In this document: positions 8,950-17,212 of the stretch, in pieces
Position numbering within the stretch: position 1 is the stretch's first letter
Layout: the number at the start of each line of letters is the position of its first letter
NCBI GenBank assembly: GCA_903909505.1
Contig: CAIVVZ010000102.1
Span: 1 to 44,346, forward strand
Length of the DNA: 44,346 nucleotides
Direction: 5' to 3'
Origin: an uncultured Desulfobacteraceae bacterium
Lineage (GTDB): Bacteria > Desulfobacterota > Desulfobacteria > Desulfobacterales > Desulfatirhabdiaceae
Position numbers and translations under genes: made by a program
The notes under the pieces: model-generated
Seen by the model: the letters and a program-made list of their open reading frames with translations, nothing else
The model's database searches: none
Told to the model about the DNA's origin: nothing

Positions 8950-9325
8950 TCGCTCAATGCAGACACGATTGGCTTCCCGAATATCGTAAATCCCAGTAGC
9001 ACTTTTTGTATGGCATCCTGTTTCAAAGTCGCTATTCCTTCTTTGCTTGTCTTGATAAACAATGCTTCTGAGTGGGCCTGTTTTTGAAGATGCGCTTGAT
9101 TTAAGGTGTTCCATCCATCGGCTCATGAGCTCCCATTCGCCCTTTATATCCGCTGTCGGAACATACATCGCAGCCAGTGGGCCTAAAAGCATCATATTCG
9201 TTGATCAGGCAATGCCGGTTTTTCTGGTTATAACGGTTTTGGGGGAGTCTGATTATTTGGTGCACAATTTATTGTGGATGGAAATATACTAAATCGCAAC
9301 AAAGGGGGTATCTCCTTAGGTTGAA
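8950..9325 (-). pseudogene. Eroded C-terminus of a second PilB/GspE-like ATPase
   Basis: Reading the - strand here gives pieces matching the C-terminus of the ATPase encoded at 1368-3737, from about residue 665 to 788, spread over different frames with stops. The pieces are LCCDLVYFHP (against LCTNCRQSYHP), then GCDVCSDSGYKGRMGAHE (against GCDACAGSGYKGRMGIHE), then TLKQDAIQKVLLG (against TLKQDAIQKVFQG), then DIREANRVCIE (against DMKEVNRVCIG). The zinc-site cysteines and order are kept, but at least two in-frame stops and frameshifts intervene. Nothing of the Walker motifs remains, so it is non-functional. It precedes a receiver-PAS gene, exactly like the intact copy. Confidence 0.85.
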
Positions 9326-9329
9326 TAAC

Positions 9330-9367
9330 AAAGGAGGGGGGGGCGAGTGAAAGATCCCCCCTCCTTT
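9330..9367 (-). terminator. Strong hairpin downstream of ppdK
   Basis: Arms 9330-9341 (AAAGGAGGGGGG) and 9356-9367 pair perfectly over 12 bp around a 14-nt loop. It lies 49 nt past the ppdK stop in the direction of - strand transcription. The run after the stem on that strand (TTGTTATTC) is only moderately T-rich, so termination is likely but not certain. Confidence 0.6.
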
Positions 9368-9415
9368 CTCTCTACATCCTCAGACTTGCTCTTATACTCA
9401 CGCCTTCCCCCCCAC

Positions 9416-12139
9416 TCACTTTCGTAGCGCCGCATGCGCCGCTGCCAGGCGTGCAATGGGAACCCGGAACGGAGAGCAAGACACATAAGTCAATCCCAGT
9501 TCATGGCATAAGTGAATGGACTGGGGGTCCCCGCCATGTTCACCGCAAATTCCGCATTCCAGATCGGGTTTAACGGACCGGCCCTTGATCAGGGCGGTTT
9601 TCATCAGCTCTCCCACACCTTCCCGATCGATGGTGGTAAAGGGATTGTGCGGCAGAATGCCTGCTTCCAGATAGTGGACCAGAAAACTGGCTTCTGCGTC
9701 ATCCCGTGAAATTCCAAAAGTCGTTTGCGTCAGGTCATTGGTTCCAAAGGAAAAGAATTCGGCGTATTCGGCGATCTTTTCGGCTGTCAGCGCTGCACGG
9801 GGAATCTCGATCATGGTTCCGAATTTATAATCGATATCCATGCCCCAGTCATCCATGACCTTTCGGGCTTCCGCCTCAAGGATCTCGCGCTGGCACTTCA
9901 GCTCGTTCACATGGCAGGTGAGCGGGATCATGATTTTCGGATGAACATGACTGCCTTCCTTGGTGGCCATGCAGGCGGCCTCAAAAACCGCCTTGACCTG
10001 CATGATGGTAATCTCCGGAATGTGGATCCCCAGACGAACCCCGCGCATTCCCAGCATGGGATTCGATTCTCTCAGATTCTCCAGTCGTTTTAGAACATTC
10101 TCCTTGGCGCGTATCTGATTGAGCAGCTCATCGAGTTCCGTAAGATTGGCGGCCTGTTTGATTCGAAGCTTTAAATCCGCCAGATCCCGAATCAGATCAA
10201 CATGGTTGGGCAAAAATTCATGAAGCGGCGGATCCAGCAGTCGAATGATGACCGGAAGCCCGTCCATGATCTTGAAGATGCCATAAAAATCTTCCCGCTG
10301 AAACGGCAGAATCATGTCGAGAGCTTCGCGCCTTTCGATGGGTAGATCGGTCATGATCATTTTCTGAACAAAGGGAAGCCGTTCGGTTTCAAAGAACATA
10401 TGCTCGGAGCGGCAGAGGCCGATGCCTTCGGCCCCGTATTCCCTGGCCCGGGCGGCATCCCGCGGGTAGTCGGCATTGGCCCAGACGCCAAGGCGCCGGT
10501 ATTTATCCGCCCATGATAGCAGCTTGATGAGCCAGGGGTCGTTGATGTCGGGGATGGTGGTATTGAGTTTCCCGAGGTAAACCTCCCCGACGGTGCCGTC
10601 AATCGAGATCCAGTCACCTTCCCGAATGATCTTGTCCTTCATCATGATGCGGCGTTTGATCATGTCAATTCTCAGATCAGTTAAGCCGACCACGGCAGGC
10701 TTTCCAAACTGCCGGGCGACTAGCGCCGCATGGCTGGTTCTGCCGCCCCGGCTGGTCAAGATGCCCTGTGCCGCCAGCATGCCGTGAACGTCATCCGGTC
10801 GGGTTTCGGCCCGAACCATGATCACCTGTTTGCCTTCCTGTTTGGCCCATGATTCTGCCAGATTGGCATCCAGCGCCACTACGCCGATGGCTGCGCCCGG
10901 GGAGACATTCAGGCCGGTTCCCAGGAAATCGCCCGAAGTTTTGGCCGCCTGTCTGGACTTGCTGTCGAACTGGGGGTGGAGAAAAAAATCCACATGATCC
11001 GGAGTTACTCTTAAGACTGCTTCTTGGCGGGTAATGAGCCCTTCTTCCGCCATATCTACGGCAATGCGAACCGCTGCCTGTGCGGTTCGCTTTCCATCGC
11101 GGGTCTGCAGCATCCACAGCTTGCCTTTTTCAATGGTAAACTCCACATCCTGCATTTCGCGGTAGTGGTTTTCAAGGCGTCTGGCAATGGCTTCAAATTC
11201 CGCATAGGCTCTGGGCATTTCCGATTTCAACTGGGAAATGTCCTTGGTCAATCGGATTCCGGCTACAACGTCTTCGCCCTGGGCGTTAGTCAGGTAATCC
11301 CCTTCAATTTTATTCTCACCGGTGGAGCCGTTGCGGGTCATGGCAACGCCGGTGGCGCTGTCGTTGCCCATATTACCAAAAACCATTGTTACAATGCTGA
11401 CAGCGGTACCCAGGTTATGCGCAATCCCAGCCGCATTCCGATAGTCTATGGCCCTTTTGCCGTTCCAGCTTTTAAAAACCGCCTCGGTTGCCAGGCTGAG
11501 CTGTTCATAAGGGTCTGTCGGAAATTTATGTTTGGAATGACGTCTGAAAATTTTCTTGAATTCATCGGTAACGGCTCTCCAGTCCTTGCCGGAAATCTCT
11601 GCATCGCTATCAACTCTTGCGCGTTGACGGGTTGCAGTGATCACTTCTTCAAAATGCTCATCGGGGATACCCATGACCACACTGCCAAACATCTGAATCA
11701 GCCGGCGATAGGCATCATAAACAAAGCGCTCATCTTCGGTCAGTCGGACCATTCCTTCTGCGGTTTCATCGTTCAGTCCAATGTTCAAAACCGTATCCAT
11801 CATGCCGGGCATGGAAAACTTGGCGCCAGACCTGCATGAAACCAGAAGGGGGTTTTCCGCATCGCCGAATGTTTTTCCGGTTCTGGTTTCAACCTCATGA
11901 AGGGCCTGAAGCTCCTGGTCCCACATGCCTTCGGGAAAAATGCTGCCTGAGGCCAGATAGGCATTGCAGGCTTCGGTGGTTACGGTAAATCCCGGGGGTA
12001 CGGGAACATCGATCCTGGCCATTTCGGCAAGGTTTCCACCCTTGCCGCCCAGAAGGCCGCGAACTGCATCCCGGCTTCCACCAACATACGCTTCAACCTG
12101 TTGAACTTCATCAAAGAGATATACCCATTTTCTTGTCAT
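9416..12139 (-). CDS. ppdK: Pyruvate, phosphate dikinase
   Basis: This enzyme interconverts pyruvate, ATP and phosphate with phosphoenolpyruvate, AMP and pyrophosphate in the cytoplasm, a glycolytic or gluconeogenic bypass common in anaerobes. The 907-aa protein has the N-terminal nucleotide-binding domain (LLGGKGGNLAEM near residue 30), the swivelling phosphohistidine domain (GGRTSHAALVARQFGKPAVVG, catalytic His), and the C-terminal TIM-barrel PEP/pyruvate domain (GTNDLTQTTFG and CGICGEHGGDP with the catalytic Cys). Length and motifs are typical. It is monocistronic here, with a promoter-like sequence about 245 nt upstream and a hairpin downstream. Confidence 0.97.
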   Translation of the reverse strand: MTRKWVYLFDEVQQVEAYVGGSRDAVRGLLGGKGGNLAEMARIDVPVPPGFTVTTEACNAYLASGSIFPEGMWDQELQALHEVETRTGKTFGDAENPLLVSCRSGAKFSMPGMMDTVLNIGLNDETAEGMVRLTEDERFVYDAYRRLIQMFGSVVMGIPDEHFEEVITATRQRARVDSDAEISGKDWRAVTDEFKKIFRRHSKHKFPTDPYEQLSLATEAVFKSWNGKRAIDYRNAAGIAHNLGTAVSIVTMVFGNMGNDSATGVAMTRNGSTGENKIEGDYLTNAQGEDVVAGIRLTKDISQLKSEMPRAYAEFEAIARRLENHYREMQDVEFTIEKGKLWMLQTRDGKRTAQAAVRIAVDMAEEGLITRQEAVLRVTPDHVDFFLHPQFDSKSRQAAKTSGDFLGTGLNVSPGAAIGVVALDANLAESWAKQEGKQVIMVRAETRPDDVHGMLAAQGILTSRGGRTSHAALVARQFGKPAVVGLTDLRIDMIKRRIMMKDKIIREGDWISIDGTVGEVYLGKLNTTIPDINDPWLIKLLSWADKYRRLGVWANADYPRDAARAREYGAEGIGLCRSEHMFFETERLPFVQKMIMTDLPIERREALDMILPFQREDFYGIFKIMDGLPVIIRLLDPPLHEFLPNHVDLIRDLADLKLRIKQAANLTELDELLNQIRAKENVLKRLENLRESNPMLGMRGVRLGIHIPEITIMQVKAVFEAACMATKEGSHVHPKIMIPLTCHVNELKCQREILEAEARKVMDDWGMDIDYKFGTMIEIPRAALTAEKIAEYAEFFSFGTNDLTQTTFGISRDDAEASFLVHYLEAGILPHNPFTTIDREGVGELMKTALIKGRSVKPDLECGICGEHGGDPQSIHLCHELGLTYVSCSPFRVPIARLAAAHAALRK

Positions 12140-12389
12140 CTTTTCTTGCCTCTTTTCCGGTAAATTGTCTTAAGATGTCATTTTCGGTCTCTTCCTAGAT
12201 GAGATAAGGACAGAATCCGGCGACGTCGATTTATCGCCATCCGTTGTCCTGTCGGGCCATGAAACACATTATCTTGAAAATAACCACATCCTGTCCTGCT
12301 ATTTGCGGGCTGGCCAAAAGATATTCTGGCCGCGCTCCCAGGAATTTTCATTTGTGGGGGTGAATCGTTCGCTGCTTGATGATTCTTTA

Positions 12390-12418
12390 CTTATAGAAAA
12401 AATGATTTCTTCTGTCAA
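12390..12418 (-). promoter_or_regulatory. Sigma70-type promoter for ppdK
   Basis: On the - strand, TTGACA (12413-12418) and TATAAG (12390-12395) are separated by exactly 17 bp. Transcription would start near 12383, leaving a 5' leader of about 245 nt before the ppdK ATG at 12139. No riboswitch class was recognised in the leader by eye. Confidence 0.65.
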
Positions 12419-12514
12419 TCCGGAAAGCCGGAAAACATAAATACTTTAAATGGATGCAGGAAATTATATTCATGGTGGCTGGAAATCCGTAACAACCTTG
12501 GTGCGATGATGGTC

Positions 12515-12543
12515 TTTACATCGAGCGTTAATAAGGGTATTGT
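12515..12543 (+). promoter_or_regulatory. Possible promoter for the acyl-CoA synthetase operon
   Basis: TTTACA (12515-12520) and TATTGT (12538-12543) lie 17 bp apart, about 90 nt before the TTG start at 12637. The -10 match is only partial. The rest of the 12140-12636 intergenic region shows no gene. Confidence 0.35.
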
Positions 12544-12636
12544 CAGTTCGCATCAATGGTAAGGCTATGAATGTATTGTCGAGTTTTTGAATTCGGCATC
12601 AACAACGGTCACTCATAAAATCAGGAGGATTGAGAA

Positions 12637-14814
12637 TTGGACAAGCTGGATGCCATTTTTTCACCTCAATCGGTTGCTGTCATCGGGGCCTCGACAACGC
12701 CGGGTAAAGTCGGGCATGATATTTTTGCCAATATCCTGAAGGGGGGATACCAGGGAACCTTGTATCCTGTAAACCCTATCGCCAGATCCATTCTCAGCGT
12801 CAGGGCCTATCCTTCGATAACCTTGATTCCCGATAATATTGATCTGGCAATGATCATCCTGCCCCCGAAGATCTGTCTGAGCGCTGTTGAGGAGGCCATT
12901 CAAAAAGGGGTCAAGGGCATCGTCATCGTGTCTGCGGGTTTCAGGGAAGTGGGGGTGGAAGGGCTTGCGATCGAGAATCGGATCGTCTCCATGTGCCGGG
13001 AGGCGGAAATCCGGGTGATTGGGCCGAACTGCCTGGGCGTCATCAACCCCCTTGCAGCCGTGCAGCTGAATGCCAGCTTCTCTGCAAGAATGCCTAAGCC
13101 CGGTAATATTTCCTTTATCTCGCAAAGCGGAGCGCTATGCACGGCAGTACTTGACTTTGCTGCGGACCGGGATTTCGGGTTTTCAAAATTCATTTCCATC
13201 GGCAACAAGGCCGATGTGGATGAGCTGGATCTGCTGCGGTATCTGCATAACGATAAGGATACCGAAGTCATCATGATTTATCTGGAAGAGTTGCGAAGAG
13301 GCCATGAATTTATCGATGAAGTTCGGGAAATCACCTCCGGTGAGCGGCCCACCCCGATTCTGGCCATCAAATCCGGAAGAACCCATGCAGGAGCAGCGGC
13401 CGCAGCCTCCCACACCGGCGCGTTGGCAGGCTCGGAGGCGGTTTATGACGCCATTTTCAACCAGTCCGGCATCATTCGGGTGGATTCCATTGATGAACTC
13501 TTTGATTTTGCAACCGCCTTTGCCTACAAAAATCTCAGCAATCTGGGAAAACTGAGAAAAAAGATTCCCGAGGGAAATCGCGTTGCGATTATCACCAACG
13601 CGGGCGGTCCGGGAATTGTGGCAACAGACATGACCGTATCCTCTGGCCTGCAGCTGGCTCAGTTTCACAGTGAAACCCTGGAAGCCCTTTCGAGCCATCT
13701 GCCGCAGACGGCCAATATCCATAATCCCGTGGATGTGATTGGTGATGCGGCCCAGGATCGGTATGAAAATGCGCTGGCGGCCGTGGTCCGGGATGAAGGG
13801 GTTGACGGTGCTCTGGTCATACTGACCCCCCAGTCCATGACCAACGCGCTGGGTACGGCCGAGGCCATTGCCCGAATCGCCCGGCGCACGCCCAAGCCCA
13901 TTTTGTGTTGTTTTATGGGGGTGGTGGATGTTTCTGCCGGGGTCAAATATCTTCAGGAGCAGGGGATCCCGGTTTATAAATTTCCGGAAAACGCGGCCAA
14001 AGCCTTTGGTGCCCTGTACAAATACTCCAGATGGTTGAACCGTCAGATTATGGCGCATTTTACTTTTTCACATGATTCGGATCGGGCGTCCCGGATCATT
14101 GAAACCTGTATCCAGGAGGGACAACTTCATCTGGGAGAATTGGAAGGCCTGGATCTGCTGGCCTGTTACGGGTTCCAGGTTCTGCCGACCCGTCTCGCCG
14201 AAAGTCCTGAAGAAGCCGCCGGGATTGCGGATCAGATCGGGTATCCGGTGGTGATGAAAATCGTGTCCCCTCAGATCCTCCACAAATCCGACGCCGGAGG
14301 GGTTAAGGTCGGTCTCGCAACGGCTGAACAGGTAAAGGCAGCCCATGTTGCCATTACCCAAAATGCGGCAGCCTATGATCCAAAGGCGGTAATTCGCGGG
14401 GTTCTGGTGCAAAAAATGGCCCCTCGCGGAGAAGAGGTCATTCTGGGAATGAGCCGGTATCCGGTGTTCGGGCCGCTGCTCATGTTCGGCACCGGCGGCA
14501 TCTTTGTGGAGGTGTTTCAGGATGTGATATTCCGGTTGGCGCCGATTCAGCGGAATTCCGCCCGCACCATGATTCGGGGGATAAAAGGGTATAGGCTTCT
14601 GGAAGGGTTCAGAGGCAGGCCCAGGGTTGATCTTGCCGTTCTGGAGAAACTGCTGGTAAGCTTTTCGGATCTGGTCTGCCGGTATCCGCAGATTCAGGAA
14701 ATCGATGTCAATCCGCTGCTGGTTCATGCGGAAGGGCAAGGTGCTACCGTTGCCGACTGCCGGATTCTCCTGGCTTCCCCTGGAAATCTGGGCGGGCTGA
14801 AGACTGAAGGTTGA
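12637..14814 (+). CDS. ADP-forming acetate/acyl-CoA synthetase, fused alpha-beta subunits
   Basis: This enzyme interconverts an acyl-CoA, ADP and phosphate with the free acid, CoA and ATP. Domain order in 725 aa: CoA-binding Rossmann domain (SVAVIGASTTPGKVG near residue 15), succinyl-CoA-ligase-like domains (ISQSGALCTAVLDF; then SHTGALAGSEAVYD around residue 265, holding the histidine expected to carry phosphate), and a C-terminal ATP-grasp domain (VMKIVSPQILHKSDAGGV; FGTGGIFVEV). The start is TTG at 12637, with AGGAGG at 12623-12628 and no nearby ATG in frame. The acyl substrate cannot be told from sequence. The last codons and the stop lie inside a dispersed repeat. Confidence 0.9.
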   Translation: MDKLDAIFSPQSVAVIGASTTPGKVGHDIFANILKGGYQGTLYPVNPIARSILSVRAYPSITLIPDNIDLAMIILPPKICLSAVEEAIQKGVKGIVIVSAGFREVGVEGLAIENRIVSMCREAEIRVIGPNCLGVINPLAAVQLNASFSARMPKPGNISFISQSGALCTAVLDFAADRDFGFSKFISIGNKADVDELDLLRYLHNDKDTEVIMIYLEELRRGHEFIDEVREITSGERPTPILAIKSGRTHAGAAAAASHTGALAGSEAVYDAIFNQSGIIRVDSIDELFDFATAFAYKNLSNLGKLRKKIPEGNRVAIITNAGGPGIVATDMTVSSGLQLAQFHSETLEALSSHLPQTANIHNPVDVIGDAAQDRYENALAAVVRDEGVDGALVILTPQSMTNALGTAEAIARIARRTPKPILCCFMGVVDVSAGVKYLQEQGIPVYKFPENAAKAFGALYKYSRWLNRQIMAHFTFSHDSDRASRIIETCIQEGQLHLGELEGLDLLACYGFQVLPTRLAESPEEAAGIADQIGYPVVMKIVSPQILHKSDAGGVKVGLATAEQVKAAHVAITQNAAAYDPKAVIRGVLVQKMAPRGEEVILGMSRYPVFGPLLMFGTGGIFVEVFQDVIFRLAPIQRNSARTMIRGIKGYRLLEGFRGRPRVDLAVLEKLLVSFSDLVCRYPQIQEIDVNPLLVHAEGQGATVADCRILLASPGNLGGLKTEG

Positions 14815-14844
14815 GGGAATCTTCAATCATCAATAGCCTTCAGC
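14794..14844 (+). repeat. 3'-end repeat, copy 1 (overlaps acyl-CoA synthetase stop)
   Basis: GGGCTGAAGACTGAAGG at 14794-14810, continuing to TTGAGGG, contains the gene's TGA stop. A downstream partner (CCTTCAG at 14837-14843) can pair with CTGAAGG to form a hairpin. Nearly the same sequence occurs after rpmE and ugpB, in the same orientation relative to the gene. Confidence 0.6.
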
Positions 14845-14866
14845 CTGTCTACCTGATTACTAAAGG

Positions 14867-15505
14867 ATGTGTGTGAAGGTTATTTACCCAGTCATTCTGG
14901 CGGTTCCGGAAGCGGATCGCCTATTGCGGGGCCGCGAAAAGGTTACCCGGTTGAGCGCACTTGCCCGCCATGCCGTTCAGCTTTCGGCAGATCAAAGTGG
15001 CATCAAACTTGGCGAGTTGATAAAATCGCCGGAAGGCGCGCCACTTCCTACTGGCGGCTATTTCTGGTCCCTGGCCCATAAAACTGAGCATGTGGCCGGG
15101 GTTGTGGCTGATTTTCCCATAGGTATGGATATCGAGAAAATCAGACCCTGCGCACCAGGGCTTTATCGCATGACGGCGGATGAGGCGGAATGGAAACTGG
15201 GAAAGACGGTAAGCGATCTGCTGTTTTTCCGCTACTGGACGGCCAAGGAAGCGGTGTTGAAATCCGTCGGAATCGGACTGAAAGCGCTTTCCCAGTGCCG
15301 GGTCATCGAGATTTTGGATGACCATCATCTAATTTTATTTTTCAACCATCAACAGATGAGCGTTGAGCACTTTTATTTCAATGGGCATATCGCCGCCATT
15401 CTTAGCCATACTTCTGTTCAGTGGATTGTTCAGAATAGCTTGCGGCAAAAACAAACGCTCGGTGAAACAGCCCAGAGACGAGATGACCGGAAGAGCATCG
15501 AATGA
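14867..15505 (+). CDS. 4'-phosphopantetheinyl transferase, Sfp/AcpT type
   Basis: This enzyme transfers the phosphopantetheine arm of CoA to carrier proteins. The two family signatures are present: GMDIEKIRP around residue 87, with the magnesium-binding Asp and Glu, and WTAKEAVLKSVGIGL around residue 125. Length (212 aa) fits the Sfp-like group. The ATG at 14867 has AAGG directly abutting it; GTG at 14873 sits at a better distance and may be the real start (210 aa). It ends in a 4-nt overlap with lpxH. Its carrier-protein target is not visible in this window. Confidence 0.88.
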   Translation: MCVKVIYPVILAVPEADRLLRGREKVTRLSALARHAVQLSADQSGIKLGELIKSPEGAPLPTGGYFWSLAHKTEHVAGVVADFPIGMDIEKIRPCAPGLYRMTADEAEWKLGKTVSDLLFFRYWTAKEAVLKSVGIGLKALSQCRVIEILDDHHLILFFNHQQMSVEHFYFNGHIAAILSHTSVQWIVQNSLRQKQTLGETAQRRDDRKSIE

Positions 15506-16269
15506 CAAATGCAGCTTATTTTATTTCAGACGCCCACCTGGGCGCGGCAGCCCAGGATGCTGAAAGGGAGGCCCGGGTGATTGCATTTTTGGAAAGCATT
15601 ACCCACAAGGCCAGCTATTTGTTCATTATGGGAGATTTCTTTGATTTCTGGATCGAATATACGCATGCCATCCGTCCGGATTATTTTCATGTTCTGTATG
15701 AGCTCAGACGGCTGAAAAAACAGGGCGTCGAAATTCATTATCTGGCTGGAAATCATGATTTCGCGCTGGGGTCATTTTTGACTGAAACTGTCGGAATTTC
15801 CGTTCATCCAACTGGATGCCAGAGTATACGGCTTCAAGGCAAAAACCTTCATATCTGTCATGGAGATGGACTGATTCCTTCAGACCGTGGCTATCGGGTT
15901 CTGAGAAAAATCCTGCGAAACTCCCGGTGTCTGAGAATCTATAGACTGCTTCATCCCAATTGGGGCGTTGCGCTGGCAGAGGGCTTTTCCCGAACCAGCA
16001 GAAATAAGGTCAACTTCAGGACCCGGGAACGTGAGCGCGAGGCATACCGCCGGATTGCAAAAAATATGCTGAAAGGAACGCCGGATATTGTCCTGTTTGG
16101 CCATACCCATTATCCGGAGATTCGTTCCTGGAAGGGCAAAATCTACTGCAATACCGGAGACTGGATTCAGCATTTTACGTATGCGGTGCTGGAAAATGGA
16201 GAAATCCACCTGAAAAAATACGGAACAGACGATCAAAATATTGACGTCTTACCGTTTTCCCCGGATTGA
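15502..16269 (+). CDS. lpxH: UDP-2,3-diacylglucosamine diphosphatase LpxH-like
   Basis: This is a calcineurin-like metallophosphoesterase that probably hydrolyses UDP-2,3-diacylglucosamine to lipid X in lipid A synthesis, at the inner membrane face. Metal-binding motifs run in order: D10 and H12 in SDAHLG, GDFFDFW (D45), GNHD at 83-86, CHGD (H120) and GHTH at 200-203. At 255 aa it is close to E. coli LpxH (240 aa). Its ATG overlaps the stop of the transferase gene by 4 nt, and its 3' end overlaps the convergent GH17-like gene by 21 nt. A related phosphoesterase of other specificity cannot be excluded. Confidence 0.85.
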   Translation: MTNAAYFISDAHLGAAAQDAEREARVIAFLESITHKASYLFIMGDFFDFWIEYTHAIRPDYFHVLYELRRLKKQGVEIHYLAGNHDFALGSFLTETVGISVHPTGCQSIRLQGKNLHICHGDGLIPSDRGYRVLRKILRNSRCLRIYRLLHPNWGVALAEGFSRTSRNKVNFRTREREREAYRRIAKNMLKGTPDIVLFGHTHYPEIRSWKGKIYCNTGDWIQHFTYAVLENGEIHLKKYGTDDQNIDVLPFSPD

Positions 16270-17202
16270 CCGGATGGCATTCACCACGGGTTTTGATTTC
16301 CCATCCACGGTAAAAAAACCCCAATACGCTTCCTGTAAATGATCACTTCCGGGAAAATATCCTTTGGTGACTACGGGTTTCCAGGGCGCGTCGAATGCTT
16401 CAAAGCAGGAAACGGCTCTGGTTTCCGAAGCAAGGGATTGCTTCAGGATTTCGGACCAGAATGCGCTTTGGTGTGCTTCGGTAAAACCCATCGAAGCGGG
16501 CCCTGACGGAAGCCCGGTTTCCTTGACGATAAGGGGCTTGGGATACTGGGATTGCAGTTTGTTTGCCACGTTCAGGACAAAGGCAGCGCCATTTTTGGCA
16601 TCCGATGGATTAAACCATTTCTCGAATGTGGGATGGATATTGGGAAGAAGCAGATCCAGCTTATTGAAGAAATCGAAATACTCCGGCTTAAGATACAGGA
16701 AAAAAGGCTCTGAAGTGCTCAGGGAAACCGACGGAAGCTCCTTTCTGATGCGAAGGACTGTTTTCTCAACATCCGCGGGGGCATAATGCCCGGCGTAAAT
16801 CCCCTCGTTTCCAATCGAAATGGCAAGTATCAGTTTGGGGTGTTTTTTTGCCAGACGGATCGCGTTCTGGATTTCGATTTCGGATTTCGGATCCCAGATT
16901 CCGACGATGATGGCCCGGTATTTCAGCTTTTCAGCAACGGCAGGAACATGTTCGAGGCCGTTGCCGCAGGAATAGGTGATGAGACTGTCGAAGTCGGGGC
17001 GCAGCAGCCTCAGATCCTCTGTAATGCCTTCCAGGGATGCCGGTTGCGCCAGCCCGTTGACCACTGAAAAGCTTCTTGGGGTATAGGACATGAACCGGGC
17101 GTTTTTTAGGGCCGTGTCCATGTTGGGAGTGCCTGCATCCGCAGTTGCCATGACCCACAGGGACAGAAGCATCGCCCATAAGACACATCGGGAAGTTTTC
17201 AT
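16249..17202 (-). CDS. Exported glycoside hydrolase family 17-like protein
   Basis: A signal peptide is evident (MKTSRC, hydrophobic core to about 20, ADA-G cleavage near 24), so the 317-aa product is exported. The body resembles a TIM-barrel beta-1,3-glucanase of family GH17: SIGNEG places a candidate acid/base at E133, VKETGLPSG a candidate nucleophile at E228, and LLPNIHP and FEAFDAPWK complete the barrel pattern. Substrate is unknown. It starts 10 nt after the rRNA methyltransferase gene, so it is probably the last gene of the long rpsB-led series, an unexpected partner. Its last 21 bases lie antisense to the lpxH end. Confidence 0.8.
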   Translation of the reverse strand: MKTSRCVLWAMLLSLWVMATADAGTPNMDTALKNARFMSYTPRSFSVVNGLAQPASLEGITEDLRLLRPDFDSLITYSCGNGLEHVPAVAEKLKYRAIIVGIWDPKSEIEIQNAIRLAKKHPKLILAISIGNEGIYAGHYAPADVEKTVLRIRKELPSVSLSTSEPFFLYLKPEYFDFFNKLDLLLPNIHPTFEKWFNPSDAKNGAAFVLNVANKLQSQYPKPLIVKETGLPSGPASMGFTEAHQSAFWSEILKQSLASETRAVSCFEAFDAPWKPVVTKGYFPGSDHLQEAYWGFFTVDGKSKPVVNAIRSIRGKR

Positions 17203-17212
17203 TAAAATTTCC

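Noticed and set aside
8764..9195. A 143-codon - strand frame upstream of receiver-PAS copy 2
   Set aside because: It is a mosaic: its middle is one frame of the ATPase remnant and its end reads the receiver-PAS gene out of frame.
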